A stretch of 9,401 nucleotides of DNA from CAZEYI01 sp964422855 (GCA_964422855.1 CAYRCS010000033.1:1-9401), one strand, 5' to 3'. Counted from the first letter of the stretch, positions 1-9,005 are shown. Notes: generated by a model from the sequence alone, not told the origin. A program made the numbers and translations.

Positions 1-567
1 CAGAAAATTGTGAATGCGATGTTTGCTATCATCATGGCGATCGATAGCACGAGCATCCAATCACACTATCTCCAAGTATTGGCCCAGGAACTGTGAATAG
101 CATTTGAAATTATCCTGCCGCAGTACAAGAAATACATCAAGACCGAAGGTAGACTTTCCACCCAACAACGTGCGATAGATAATATCCACAAACCCTACGA
201 ACCAGCCAAAGACACGATCGTCGCAAGTTTGGTATACAGTGATTTCTTGGCTACATTGGAAGGATCTGAGCACCTACTCGCATTTTTGCACAATTGCGGC
301 AAGATGCTACAAGAGTGACTTATACACGATGTGGCTAACAAAAAAGATCTAGAGAATGATGTTATACAAGCACTCAATGAGACTCAACTCTGGCGAGAAA
401 AAAATCGAGATGAAGTAGCAAGTGATGAGAAAAGAATACAGCTCGTCAAACAAATCATCGGAAAAATAATACAGGACTATATGAGACAAATACAAAAAAA
501 TCCTCACGTCAGTCATGAGGATAAGGCTGCGATTATGAAGACGATGAGTAATGTGTGGAAGGCTTAG
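1..567 (+). CDS. dnaG: DNA primase DnaG, C-terminal part (5' end outside window)
   Basis: Read in frame from base 1, this gives 188 residues ending at TAG (565-567). The first part (IVNAMFAIIMAIDSTSIQSH, then YLQVLAQELGI) resembles the helical segment after the TOPRIM core of bacterial primases, where 'YL..la..lgi' is typical. The rest is helical and charged, as expected for the variable C-terminal domain that contacts the replicative helicase DnaB. Primase makes the RNA primers for replication. The zinc-binding and TOPRIM catalytic domains lie upstream of the window, so identification rests only on this end. Two TGA codons (94 and 316) are read as glycine; with a standard code the frame breaks and only a fragment starting at GTG 331 would remain. 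Another helical C-terminal domain cannot be ruled out. Confidence 0.65.
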
Positions 568-585
568 TTCTTTGTAGTATTTCTA

Positions 586-613
586 TTGCATCCCCCCCCC
601 TGTTCAGTACACT
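586..613 (+). promoter_or_regulatory. Predicted promoter of the SLH gene, with C9 tract in its spacer
   Basis: TTGCAT (586-591) serves as -35 and TACACT (608-613) as -10, with a 16-nt spacer, the same spacing as the clpB and sulP promoters here. Transcription would start near 620, giving a leader of about 26 nt. Nine C residues (592-600) make up the first part of the spacer. An alternative -10 is GATAAT (617-622), but its distance from TTGCAT (25 nt) is too long. Both boxes differ from consensus, so this is a moderate prediction. Confidence 0.45.
592..600 (+). repeat. Homopolymeric C9 tract
   Basis: Nine consecutive C, flanked by T on both sides, in an otherwise AT-rich 78-nt gap between dnaG and the SLH gene. 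Tracts of this length are prone to slipped-strand mispairing, and also to sequencing or assembly error. Its place between the putative -35 and -10 is the notable point. Confidence 0.9.
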
Positions 614-645
614 AAAGATAATTTATTTATATTTTGTTATATGTT

Positions 646-1623
646 ATGAAAAAAACATTGCTACTAACTGCGATAGTGTGATCATTAATATGAATGTATA
701 CATTTGCAAATGATAACGGAGATAGAAATGGTATGGTATTGACTGACACACAAGCAGCTGTCGATTACCTTTATGCCAATGGTTTGACAAAGTTTAGTAC
801 TACAACCAGCTTTATGGCTGACAGTAATCTCAGAAGAGATGAAGCTGCTGCTTTTTTTGCAAGATTTGCAAGAGATGTGTTGGATATGGTACCAGATACA
901 AGCAAGGCCGAATGTAGTACATTTACTGACCTTTCACTAGCACATAGTGATTTAAAATCAGAGATAGTAGCTTCTTGCCAATTGGGGCTATTCAAAGGAT
1001 CCAATGGGAAATTTATGCCAACAGCGTCCTTTAGTAATGCGCATGCGTTGACAGTAATTGTAAGACTACTTGATGGAGATCAATCAGAAACAGGAGCACA
1101 TCGAGCAAGTAACTATCTCAAAAGAGCCCAAACACTTGGATTAACCAGCGGACTAAGTGCAGACAGTAGCAACAAATTAGACAGTTATATATCTAGAGGC
1201 GACGTAGCAAGATTGATTGAAGCTGGATCAGTACAGGGAAAGACAGATCATGATTATACGCAAAGAGGAGATGATCAATCAGTGTGATATATAGAAGGTG
1301 CGTTCAATTATCCCTCATCTTATATTCCCTCTGATATGACTGCTTGTGCACAGGATGTAAATACACAGCAAGTATTTTGTTCTAATACACATATACAAGG
1401 AACCCAATACCAATTTTGAGAAGGTTTTAAGATAGAGGTTCCAGCTGGAGATTATCAAGTTTATCAATATGTTGCAAGTTTTTGAACTTGAAACCTTATA
1501 TGATATTACTCAGAGATGGTCCCATGTTGATTAATGAACTGATGTCCACAAGGTTTACTAACAGTCAGTGTGTCAGCATGAGCAACGGTATCAAATATCA
1601 ATCCTCGAGATCGATATCAATAA
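646..1623 (+). CDS. Secreted protein with three SLH-like repeats and a Cys-containing C-terminal domain
   Basis: 325 residues, ATG 646 to TAA 1621. Residues 1 to about 23 form a signal peptide (MKK, hydrophobic core, then TFAND). Three S-layer-homology-like repeats follow: about 37-76 (YLYANGL then RRDEAAAFFARFA), 90-145 (CSTFTDL, SCQLGLFKGSNGKF, then ALTVIVRLLDG) and about 154-192 (YLKRAQTLGLTSGL then RGDVARLI). SLH domains usually come in threes and bind cell-wall polymers. From about 214 a beta-type domain contains YPSSYIP, four Cys (230, 245, 294, 300) and a VPAGDYQVY motif of the kind seen in surface-protein sandwich domains. Ten TGA codons are read as Gly: two in the signal peptide, none in the SLH region, eight after residue 213. 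The likely role is cell-surface anchoring or structure; the partner is unknown. It may be expressed variably (see the C9 tract). Confidence 0.8.
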
Positions 1624-1651
1624 TTATTTGGAAAATAGATAGAACAATTAT

Positions 1652-1679
1652 AAAAAATCCTCCATATGGAGGATTTTTT
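1652..1679. terminator. Bidirectional rho-independent terminator
   Basis: A perfect 28-nt palindrome: AATCCTCC and GGAGGATT form the stem around an ATAT loop, with an A tract on the left and a T tract on the right. It therefore works as hairpin plus U tail on both strands. It lies between two convergent genes, 28 nt after the SLH stop and 15 nt beyond the stop of the lytic-transglycosylase-like gene. Confidence 0.9.
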
Positions 1680-1694
1680 AATTCATAATTTTTT

Positions 1695-2936
1695 TTATCC
1701 ATACACCTCCATAATATAATACAATATCATCCCTAATGCGCCGAAACTATAGTTAGTACCATTAATTTCAATTTCAGCTCCACCAACTTGTGGATCTGGA
1801 TTTACTTCCTTGTCGCCAAAGTTGTAGAGCGTCAGGATGATGCCTGGTTTGCTGGCGATATCTACGCCAGCATTTGTCCAGTTATCAAGTATCATCTTGA
1901 TGAGTCCTCAGATATACAATATCTGATAGTAGAAATCATTGGTCTGGGTGAGCCTGGAGATTCTGGCGTTGGTATATTGCGTAGGAAGATATCATTCTGG
2001 ATAGATAAAGTATGTGCTATATATATCAGGATAATTGGTGTAAAAATACTCCTCTATCCTCATCGCAGTTGCTTCTTTGATACCTCAGATACCATAGCTC
2101 ATCTGCGACATCACCATGATAAACTTGTTGGACTTGATGATGTTTTTGATGTATCATCTATAGGTATAAAATCATCTAATCTGCTCGGTCATGATAGCCG
2201 CTCTCATAATATTTGGATCGATGCCAAACAATGTAGCGACGCTCTGGATGTGATCTCTATACATATTGTCCTCATCCACATATATCTTACTAAATAGATA
2301 CTGAAATTCTTCATCAGCGGTGAAATTGGTCTGCAGTGACATGATACCAATCGGTGCAGGAATTGCGTTCTCTATAGACTGCAATACAGCCACCAATCAT
2401 TTATAATCTTTTGACTGGATCAATGTATATAGCTCCTGCCATGTGGCTGAAGCTTGATTGGAAATGCTCAAAGAATTTAGGAGATAATTATTAATTATCG
2501 GCAAATCTTGGAGAAATTGATTGTATGTTGCCAATCACTTGCCGATCAAATAACGTGCTAGATTACCATCTATAGTTCCGTTTTCTACTGCATGCATGAC
2601 ATACGGAGCAGCATCTATACTATCTTGGGATATATCTATAGTCTGGATGGATTTGGTTGTGTTCTGGAGTGTGTCTCACTCAGTTTTGCTGGCTACTTGT
2701 ATAGCTCCAAACAATCACTGATACTGTAAATCCTCTTGCCCATCTTGGGTCGATGCTATAACATGAGCTGCTTGTACAGGTGCTGCAGTATGCTCTTTAT
2801 AATTTTCTATCTGTTCGGAGATACTCTTAGACTTAGTAATATTTTCGTAGTTGTAATAAAAATATGTCCCCACGCATATCGCAATGATAGCCTGTATAGC
2901 AAGTGTTCGTTTGACTCACTGATAAAATTGGTTCAT
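1695..2936 (-). CDS. Membrane-anchored lysozyme/lytic-transglycosylase-like protein
   Basis: 413 residues, ATG 2936 to TAA 1695, with ten TGA codons read as Gly. Residues about 10-30 form one membrane anchor (IQAIIAICVGTYFYYNY) with basic residues before it, so the rest is probably outside the membrane. About 31-230 is a low-similarity helical region. The C-terminal part looks like a lysozyme fold: GIDPNIMRAAIMTEQIRG supplies a candidate catalytic Glu (E251) in the 'a.i..Eq.rg' context, SYGIGGIKEATA (280-291) matches the conserved segment after it, and the end has LTLYNFG and YSFGALG. Peptidoglycan cleavage is an inference from these motifs; no close family name can be assigned. It follows the kinase gene by 17 nt and is probably cotranscribed with it. 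No Shine-Dalgarno sequence is seen. Confidence 0.65.
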
Positions 2937-2953
2937 ATAATATGCAATATAAA

Positions 2954-3985
2954 CTATTTTTTCTCTATTTCTTTTTCCTCAAACATCTTGCCTCTCGCTT
3001 CTTTGATGGTAACTTGCTTGCTGTCTTTTTCGTAGACGGATACTATTTTTTGTTCGATACCAAGATACTGCATACCGGCTATCTGCATCAGTGTATGGAG
3101 CTGCGTAATCAATCATGGTTGCAACATCCTGACTGAAGCGGTATGAAAAGTATTATGATCAAGATCATCAGTCTTATGTTTGGTGATTATAACTGCATCC
3201 AAGAAACCACGTTTTTCTCTGTACACTTCTGAGATAAGAATGCATCCATTACCTTCATGCGAATCATTGTAGATATAATCCGTAATATATTCTCTCTTCA
3301 TGAGTTCGCCAAAATCCGATCTTTTTGCGGTAGGCAATAAGGTGTATTCATGTGTCTGGGCAATAGAGCCCAATATTTCGTAATTGTTTTCGACGATGAG
3401 ATCTGCTTTGACTTTTTGTGGCTCCCCGTACAATCTTCGCATCGGGAACACTTTACCCAGCATGGTCACTATCATATCTACTGGTTCTTTTACTCTTTGT
3501 TGATCCCTGATGATACGTCTAAATATCATCTCTTCCATATGCGAATCGACAAATATCTTGAATGGAGCATTTGTATCGTTGAGTTCTGCAATGGTATATA
3601 GTCATTCGATAATAATAAAGTCCGCAGAGCCATTGACTACTTCAGTAGCTACTCTTCTTCTTTCGACAAAAGAATATTTTGGCAATTTGGTCTTGCCTGT
3701 GGCGATATATTCATCGATATTTTTCTGCAGCAAATCATAATCAATTAGATTTGGATGATCAAATGTACCATAGAGCAAGTATTTGATGCTGCTTAGATTG
3801 CCATAGTAATCATCTGACGATACGCTCAATACTTTTTTACCTTTTTTCTCCAGATCTTCCTGCAATAATTTAGCAAAATACGACTTACCTGATGCAGACG
3901 CACCAGCTATATAAATCAGCTTCTTCCCTGATTGTTCTAAGAGTGCTGTAATAGCAGACATTTGCTCAATAGTTAGTGTAGCCAT
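2954..3985 (-). CDS. Uridine-kinase-like P-loop kinase with C-terminal extension
   Basis: 343 residues, ATG 3985 to TAG 2954. The uridine kinase/phosphoribulokinase pattern is clear: Walker A AGASASGKS (27-35), SDDYYG (57-62), FDHPNLIDYDLL (75-86) as in the UDK 'FDhP...d..ll' motif, PKYSFVERRR (102-111), a Walker-B-like FIIIEGLY (123-130) and FVDSHMEEMIFRRIIRD (145-161), which resembles the lid region. The family phosphorylates uridine or cytidine in pyrimidine salvage. Residues about 210-343 go beyond the kinase core (bacterial Udk is about 210 residues) and contain DAVIITKHK and TASVRMLQPGL; a CYTH-type domain is possible but not shown. Two TGA codons (3602, 3113) are Gly; 3602 is the Gly of IIEGLY. 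A TTG start at 4039 is rejected because it falls in the promoter -35 box. Confidence 0.8.
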
Positions 3986-4010
3986 ATCTAGGAGTATAAG
4001 TAAACACTTA

Positions 4011-4039
4011 AGTATACTGCTGAAGCCTATTTTTGTCAA
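4011..4039 (-). promoter_or_regulatory. Promoter of the kinase / lytic-transglycosylase-like operon
   Basis: On the minus strand a perfect -35 TTGACA (4039-4034), a 17-nt spacer and -10 TATACT (4016-4011). Transcription would begin near 4004, about 19 nt before the ATG at 3985. A short inverted repeat (TAAGT-AAAC-ACTTA, 3997-4010) covers the start point and could bind a regulator or be chance. Confidence 0.75.
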
Positions 4040-4062
4040 ATTTTACTACTAATAAAAATCTC

Positions 4063-4090
4063 TTGCAAAATTATTTTTGGTGTGTATAAT
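4063..4090 (+). promoter_or_regulatory. clpB promoter
   Basis: -35 TTGCAA (4063-4068), 16-nt spacer, consensus -10 TATAAT (4085-4090). Transcription would start near 4097, giving a leader of about 41 nt to the ATG at 4138. The -10 overlaps the left half of the CIRCE-like repeat, as expected for repression by a bound dimer. Confidence 0.75.
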
Positions 4091-4115
4091 AGCACGTGTG
4101 CATATAGTGTGCTAT
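4089..4115 (+). promoter_or_regulatory. CIRCE-like operator (HrcA-type) at clpB
   Basis: An inverted repeat has arms AATAGCAC (4088-4095) and GTGCTATT (4109-4116), 13 nt apart. Aligned to CIRCE (TTAGCACTC-N9-GAGTGCTAA), the left half ATAGCACGT matches 6 of 9 and the right half GTGTGCTAT 7 of 9, with the exact N9 spacing and intact TAGCAC/GTGCTA cores. The placement across the -10 and start point of a chaperone gene fits HrcA repression relieved by heat. hrcA is not in the window, so the regulator is inferred. Confidence 0.65.
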
Positions 4116-4137
4116 TTATATCGTAATAATAAGATAT

Positions 4138-6810
4138 ATGAACTTTCAAAAATTTACTGTCAAAGCTGCTGAAGCAGTACAAGAAGCGCAACAATTGGCA
4201 CAAGCCAATCAATATAGTACTATCGATGTCTCACATCTTTTGCTAGCAATGACCAAGCAAGCAGATGGATTTGTCCCTGGTATTATCAAAAAAGCTGGTG
4301 CTACCGTGCAATCTGTTGAGCAAGCTACTGTACAGGAGATGAACAAACTGCCTCGTGTACAATGAAATGCACAGATTTCCATCACACAAGCTCTCAATGC
4401 CGCATTCAATGAAGCTGAAAGAATCATGCAATCTATGGGAGATCAGTATCTGACGACTGAGCATCTTTTCCTAGCTATACTCAAGTGATTGCACCCTTTG
4501 GTGGCAATACTCAAAGATCTTCAGATCACATTTGAAGTAGCTAAAAAAATAGTAGATGAGCAAAGAAATGGACAAACTATCAGCTCTCAAGATCCGGAAA
4601 TGACCTTGGATGCTCTGGAGAAGTACGGGAAAGATATTACTAAACTTGCCGAAGAAGGTAAGCTAGACCCAGTAATTTGAAGAGACGAAGAAAGTAAAAG
4701 AGCTATACAAATTCTATCTAGAAGAACCAAAAACAATCCAGTTCTCATCTGAGATCCTGGGGTTGGTAAAACTGCGATTATTGAATTGCTCGCACAAAAA
4801 ATTGTGAAGGGAGATGTGCCTGATATACTGAAAAACAAAAAAATTATCGAAATCGATATGGGATCGCTTATGGCCGGAAGTAAATTTAGAGGAGATTTTG
4901 AGGAAAGACTCAAGGCCGTACTCAAAGAGGTAGAGCAATCCAACGGTCAAATTATCCTCTTTATCGACGAACTCCATATGGTAGTCTGAGCCGGTAAAAC
5001 TGAATGATCTATGGATATGGGCAACATGCTCAAGCCTGTATTGGCTAGAGGACAGATCAGAGTTATTGGTGCAACGACGATCAATGAATATAGAAAATAT
5101 ATCGAAAAAGATGCGGCATTGGAAAGACGCTTCCAACCAGTCATGGTCAATGAACCACAAAGAGATGATGCCATAGCAATTCTCAGAGGGATCAAAGATA
5201 ATTATCAGACACATCATGGTGTCAAGATAGCAGACAATGCAGTTGTAGCAGCCGTAGATCTGAGCTTGAAATATATCCCTGATAGAAGATTGCCCGATAA
5301 GGCAATTGATTTGATTGATGAAGCTGCTGCTGCGGTCAAAATGGGTATGACAAGTATGCCTGATGATATTTTAAAGTCAGAGAGAAAACTTACACAGCTT
5401 GAGGTAGAAAGACAAGCTCTCATGATAGAAAATAACGATGAGAATGCAGCTAGAATAAGTGAATTGGATAAAGCAATTGCTGAAATAAAAGAAACATATA
5501 ATGCAGCTAAATCCTCACGAGAAGCTGATAGGTCTTTACTCATTGTTGCAAAAAATATTAAGGAAGAAATTATGAAACTCGAACATGAAGCGTCAATTGC
5601 AGAAAAACAAACTGACTACAATAAAGTGGCGGAAATTATGTATGGTACGCTTCCACAAAAAAGGAAGCAACTTGAAGATATAGAAGTGAGAATTGAAAGC
5701 TCCAAGAAAGAGTGAAACATCATACTCAAGGATCTAGTCGAAGAAGAGGATATTGCAGCCATCATATCCAGATGGACTGGGATCCCTGTATCTAAGTTGT
5801 TGCATAGTGAGATGGAGAAGCTTGCTCATCTAGAAGATTATCTCAGCAAAGAAGTGATCGGACAAGACGAAGCGGTCAAAACCGTATCCAATGCAATCCG
5901 CAGAGCAAGAGCTGGACTCAAAGATGCAAATAAACCTATAGGATCATTCTTATTTCTTGGTCCAACGTGAGTTGGTAAAACAGAGTTGGCCAAGAGTTTG
6001 GCCCGCTTCTTGTTCAATGATGAGAAAGCAATGATCAGGATAGATATGTCTGAGTATATGGAAAAACACGCCGTATCTAGACTTATCGGCTCTCCTCCAG
6101 GATATGTCTGACACGAGGAAGGTGGCCAGCTAACCGAAGCTATCAGACGCAAACCATACTCTGTCATATTGCTTGATGAGATAGAAAAATGACACCCCGA
6201 AGTGTTCAATATTTTGTTGCAATTATTGGATGATGGAAGACTCACTGATAGCAAAGGAAGGACTGTAGACTTCAAACATGCTGTGGTCATCATGACGAGC
6301 AATGTATGATCACAGATCATCATGGACAAATTATCTGATATGCACAAAGATAGCGACAATGATGAAGATATCCTAGCAAAAGAAGTAAAAAAAGTGGCGG
6401 CCAAAAAAGAGAAGAAAAAAATATCTGGAGAAGTATTGAGCTTAGAAAAAGATATCATGCCACTGCTCCAGCAATACTTTAGACCTGAGTTCTTAAATAG
6501 GATTGATGATATCGTCTTGTTCAATCCTGTCAACAGAGCTATGCTTTATCAAATCGTCTGAATACAATTAGAATGAATCAAGAAGCTTTTGCATCATGAA
6601 AAAAATATCACACTCACCGTAAGCGCCAAAGCATTTGAATATATAGCCGATAAGTGACGAGATCCACAGTTTGGTGCTAGACCGCTCAAAAGAGCTATAC
6701 AAAAATATGTACTTGATGAACTAGCTATGTCCATTATTGAGGGCAAATGTAGAGAGTGAGATGAAGTAAATATAGATGTGAAAGATGATAAACTTATATT
6801 TATAAACTAA
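4138..6810 (+). CDS. clpB: ATP-dependent disaggregase ClpB (Hsp100)
   Basis: 890 residues, ATG 4138 to TAA 6808, with 15 TGA codons read as Gly. ClpB works as a hexamer that threads aggregated protein through its pore, usually with DnaK. Domains: N domain about 1-150 (DVSHLLLAM); NBD1 with LDPVIGRDEE, Walker A GDPGVGKT (205-212), Walker B ILFIDE (273-278) and ERRFQPV; coiled-coil M domain about 410-530, which separates ClpB from ClpA/ClpC; NBD2 with Walker A GPTGVGKT (608-615), Walker B VILLDE (676-681), GYVG and FRPEFLNRID (781-790); and the GARPLKR region near the end. NBD2 has about 29 residues more than E. coli ClpB between SNVG (721-724) and FRPEF, including a Lys-rich run. TGA supplies the first Gly of one Walker A motif and the fourth residue of the other. 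The gene is monocistronic between its own promoter and terminator, with a CIRCE-like operator. Confidence 0.97.
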
Positions 6811-6813
6811 TCT

Positions 6814-6848
6814 AAAAAAGCAGCTGCGGAAACGCGAGCTGCTTTTTT
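6814..6848. terminator. Rho-independent terminator after clpB, probably bidirectional
   Basis: AAAAAAGCAGCT (6814-6825) pairs with AGCTGCTTTTTT (6837-6848); inside, GCG and CGC pair around a GAAA tetraloop with one bulged G. The A and T tracts suit both strands. It lies 3 nt after the clpB stop. The stop of the convergent small gene (6847-6849) falls in its T tract. Confidence 0.92.
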
Positions 6849-7254
6849 ATGCTGCTAGTAACAGTCACCTCCAGATGACTTTGCAGTCGATCTTTTGTGG
6901 AACATGACTCAAATACGTGTAGAAATCAGCGTTGGTTACTAGTCCGTACTCTGATTCTTTCACAAATACTTTTTCACCGTCATAGCACAGACGCACCATG
7001 TCGATGAAATCATGACTTGAGTTATAGATCCACACCTTTGTGAGCTTTTTTTTTACTTTGTAGCTCACATACAAAGTCCAGCCATTGCCGTCAGTAAGAC
7101 GGGCAAAACCTGGAGTGGCTGAAAGTTCCTGCACTATGTCGTTGAGACGAAGTACAGAAGTACGAATTTTTTTGAGGTCAGGAGCGTACTCATCCTGCCC
7201 ATTTGCAAACTGACACATGGCCAGCAAAGCAAATGCTGTTAGTAGTTTTTTCAT
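6847..7254 (-). CDS. Small secreted protein of unknown function, possibly acquired
   Basis: 135 residues under table 25, ATG 7254 to TAA 6847. Residues 1 to about 19 form a signal peptide (MKKLLTAFALLAMC, then ANGQD); no good lipobox. The mature part mixes beta-type stretches (WTLYVSYKVKKK, KVWIYNSS, KVFVKESEYG); I recognise no family. Its six clear glycines all use GGN. The only in-frame TGA (6865-6867) follows VIWR and leads to just six more residues (GLLLAA) before TAA. Four of five Arg codons are CGT and none is AGA, whereas AGA dominates in clpB. This suits a gene from a standard-code donor whose original stop was that TGA, so the protein may really end or once have ended at residue 129. 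It lies 62 nt downstream of sulP on the same strand with no clear promoter, so it is probably cotranscribed. Confidence 0.7.
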
Positions 7255-7316
7255 TAGTTCTTTTGGTTTTTGTAAGTCGCCAGTATATCTATATCTTGAC
7301 CAAAATCTACTCTAAA

Positions 7317-8975
7317 CTATCTTACTCCCATCGCTCTCAGAGCTTCTGAGGTCGAAACGAATACTTTACCTTGCTTGTCTAGATCCTGGAAGTAATGCGT
7401 CTTGCACAAAATACAGTGTAATCTATCGTGGACACCAGCAAAAAATATCTCTGATTGTTTGGATCATATCATTTCTACCATCTCTTCAAATACCTCAATT
7501 CCATCGATATCGATATAGGAGATACTACTAAATGATAGGATGAGTTTCACTTTTTTGTTGACCTTGGCTATATGTTTGATATCGGCATTGATATTGAGGA
7601 AGCTAATATCTCCTGCAAATTTACAGACTACTACATCGCCATCCTGCTGCTGATCCACGTATTGATCAAAATACATCTTGCCTATATAGTCATCTCATCT
7701 AAATATGGTCGCGAAGAGATGTCACTGTGATGTGTTATACAAATATGCGAGCAAAGCTACCGATGTACCTACTATGATACCATAGATGGGATCTCGTACA
7801 AAGGTGATGGCAGCAACCAATATGATGATATACAAAGATATTTTATCGTAATAATATACTTTGGCCAATGCTTTGAAATCAAGCATACCTACAGCTATAC
7901 TGATCAATATAGCAGAGATAACTGGGACCGGAATGTACTTGAAGTAGTCAAAAAATATCCATGAGATCAATATTATGCACACAGAACTAATGGCAGCAGA
8001 CATCCATGCGTTTGCGCCTGATTTTATATTGAGAGATGTACGTACCAATGCTGCAGTTGCTGGTATCCCCCCTGCCAATCATGAGGCTATGTTTGCTAAA
8101 GACAATCAAAGTATTTCTTTCTGCTCATGAAATTTTGTTTTGGTCATCCTATCTGCTATCTTGGCTGATATGATGGTCTCCAATATAGCTATAATTGCTA
8201 TAGTAAGAGCAGCAATCCCGATATCAGTATACAAAGGAATCTGAGATCTAAATCCTGTCAACAATCCTGACCAGGATACCGACTGGATAAGCTGGAATTT
8301 GAGATCTGGGAAATTGTCTGACAATGTTAGAACAGCGAGTGGGATGTCTCCTTGTTTTATAAAATATCATACGACTATGGCCAGCATACTGACTGGGATG
8401 ATGCCAGGGACTTTGGGAAGATATTTTTTTATAATTTGGAGCAATACAAAGGCAACAACAAATATCCCAAATGCAGCCCAATTTGTCTGCGATACATGTG
8501 CTATAGTTTCCAGAAAATTGGCAAATAGACTCTCATGTGCTGGCAATCATGTAAGTCATAAGGCTCCATTAAATTGATTGACTGAAATGATAATAGCCAC
8601 TCACACGATAAATCCATGGAGTGCAGTAGATGGTATCAAGGTAATGTATTTGGTCAGACGAAGTGCTCGAATAAGCAATATTATAAGGCCAGTTGCAATA
8701 GCAACAAAGGGTATCAACTGATAGCCATAGGTAATAGCAAAGGCTAATATCAATCCAGATAAGGCACCTGTCGGTCAAACTATATTATACTGTGATCCAC
8801 CAAAAAATGCTGCGAATATACCTGCAAATATAGCAGTAATAATACCCTGCAATGGCGTGGCTCCAGAAGCAACAGCTAGGGAAATAGACAAAGGCACTGA
8901 AATAACACTCACAGCTAATCATGATTTGTAGTTTGCTAGTATGAGATTTCGGTAGGAAAATAATTTATTCTTCAT
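7317..8975 (-). CDS. SulP-family inorganic anion transporter with STAS domain
   Basis: 552 residues, ATG 8975 (preceded by an in-frame TAA) to TAG 7317, with eleven TGA codons read as Gly. Residues 1 to about 420 form many membrane helices of the SulP fold: the N-terminal SGLAVSVISVPLSISLAVA segment, the VGPTGALSG motif (66-74) near the anion site, and the signature LSLANIASGLAGGIPATAALVRTSLN ending near 316. Residues about 434-552 are a cytoplasmic STAS domain (VVVCKFAGDISFLN, SYIDIDGIEVFEEM). The usual phosphorylatable Ser of the anti-sigma-antagonist loop is not at its place (IDIDG). Family members move sulfate, bicarbonate or other anions with protons or sodium; the substrate cannot be told here. 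It is the first gene of a probable two-gene unit, divergent from murI. Confidence 0.93.
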
Positions 8976-9005
8976 TTATGCTCATCGGTAGGTAAAATGT
9001 GCAGC

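Noticed and set aside
568..645. Possible terminator after dnaG
   Set aside because: No stem-loop with a T tail is present; only the C9 tract and AT-rich sequence.
1788..2297. Open frame of 169 codons on the plus strand
   Set aside because: It lies opposite the intact 413-residue minus-strand gene and shows low-complexity, non-protein-like composition.
3997..4010. Short inverted repeat TAAGT-AAAC-ACTTA at the kinase transcription start as an operator
   Set aside because: Five-base arms in AT-rich DNA are expected by chance; mentioned only as a possibility in the promoter entry.
4037..4039. TTG start for the kinase 18 codons upstream of ATG 3985
   Set aside because: It overlaps the TTGACA -35 box and lies upstream of the predicted transcript start; the added residues are not kinase-like.
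5838..6533. Open frame of 231 codons on the minus strand opposite clpB
   Set aside because: It mirrors the coding pattern of clpB NBD2, has no recognisable domain, and is a shadow frame.
4138..6810. clpB as a decayed or frameshifted pseudogene, broken by many TGA stops
   Set aside because: All breaks are TGA in one constant frame at Gly positions, with every catalytic motif intact; no frame change is needed and no TAA or TAG interrupts.
6865..7254. Lipoprotein assignment for the small secreted gene from the Cys in its signal peptide
   Set aside because: The residue before Cys is Met, which does not fit the lipobox, and ANGQD fits an ordinary signal-peptidase site better.
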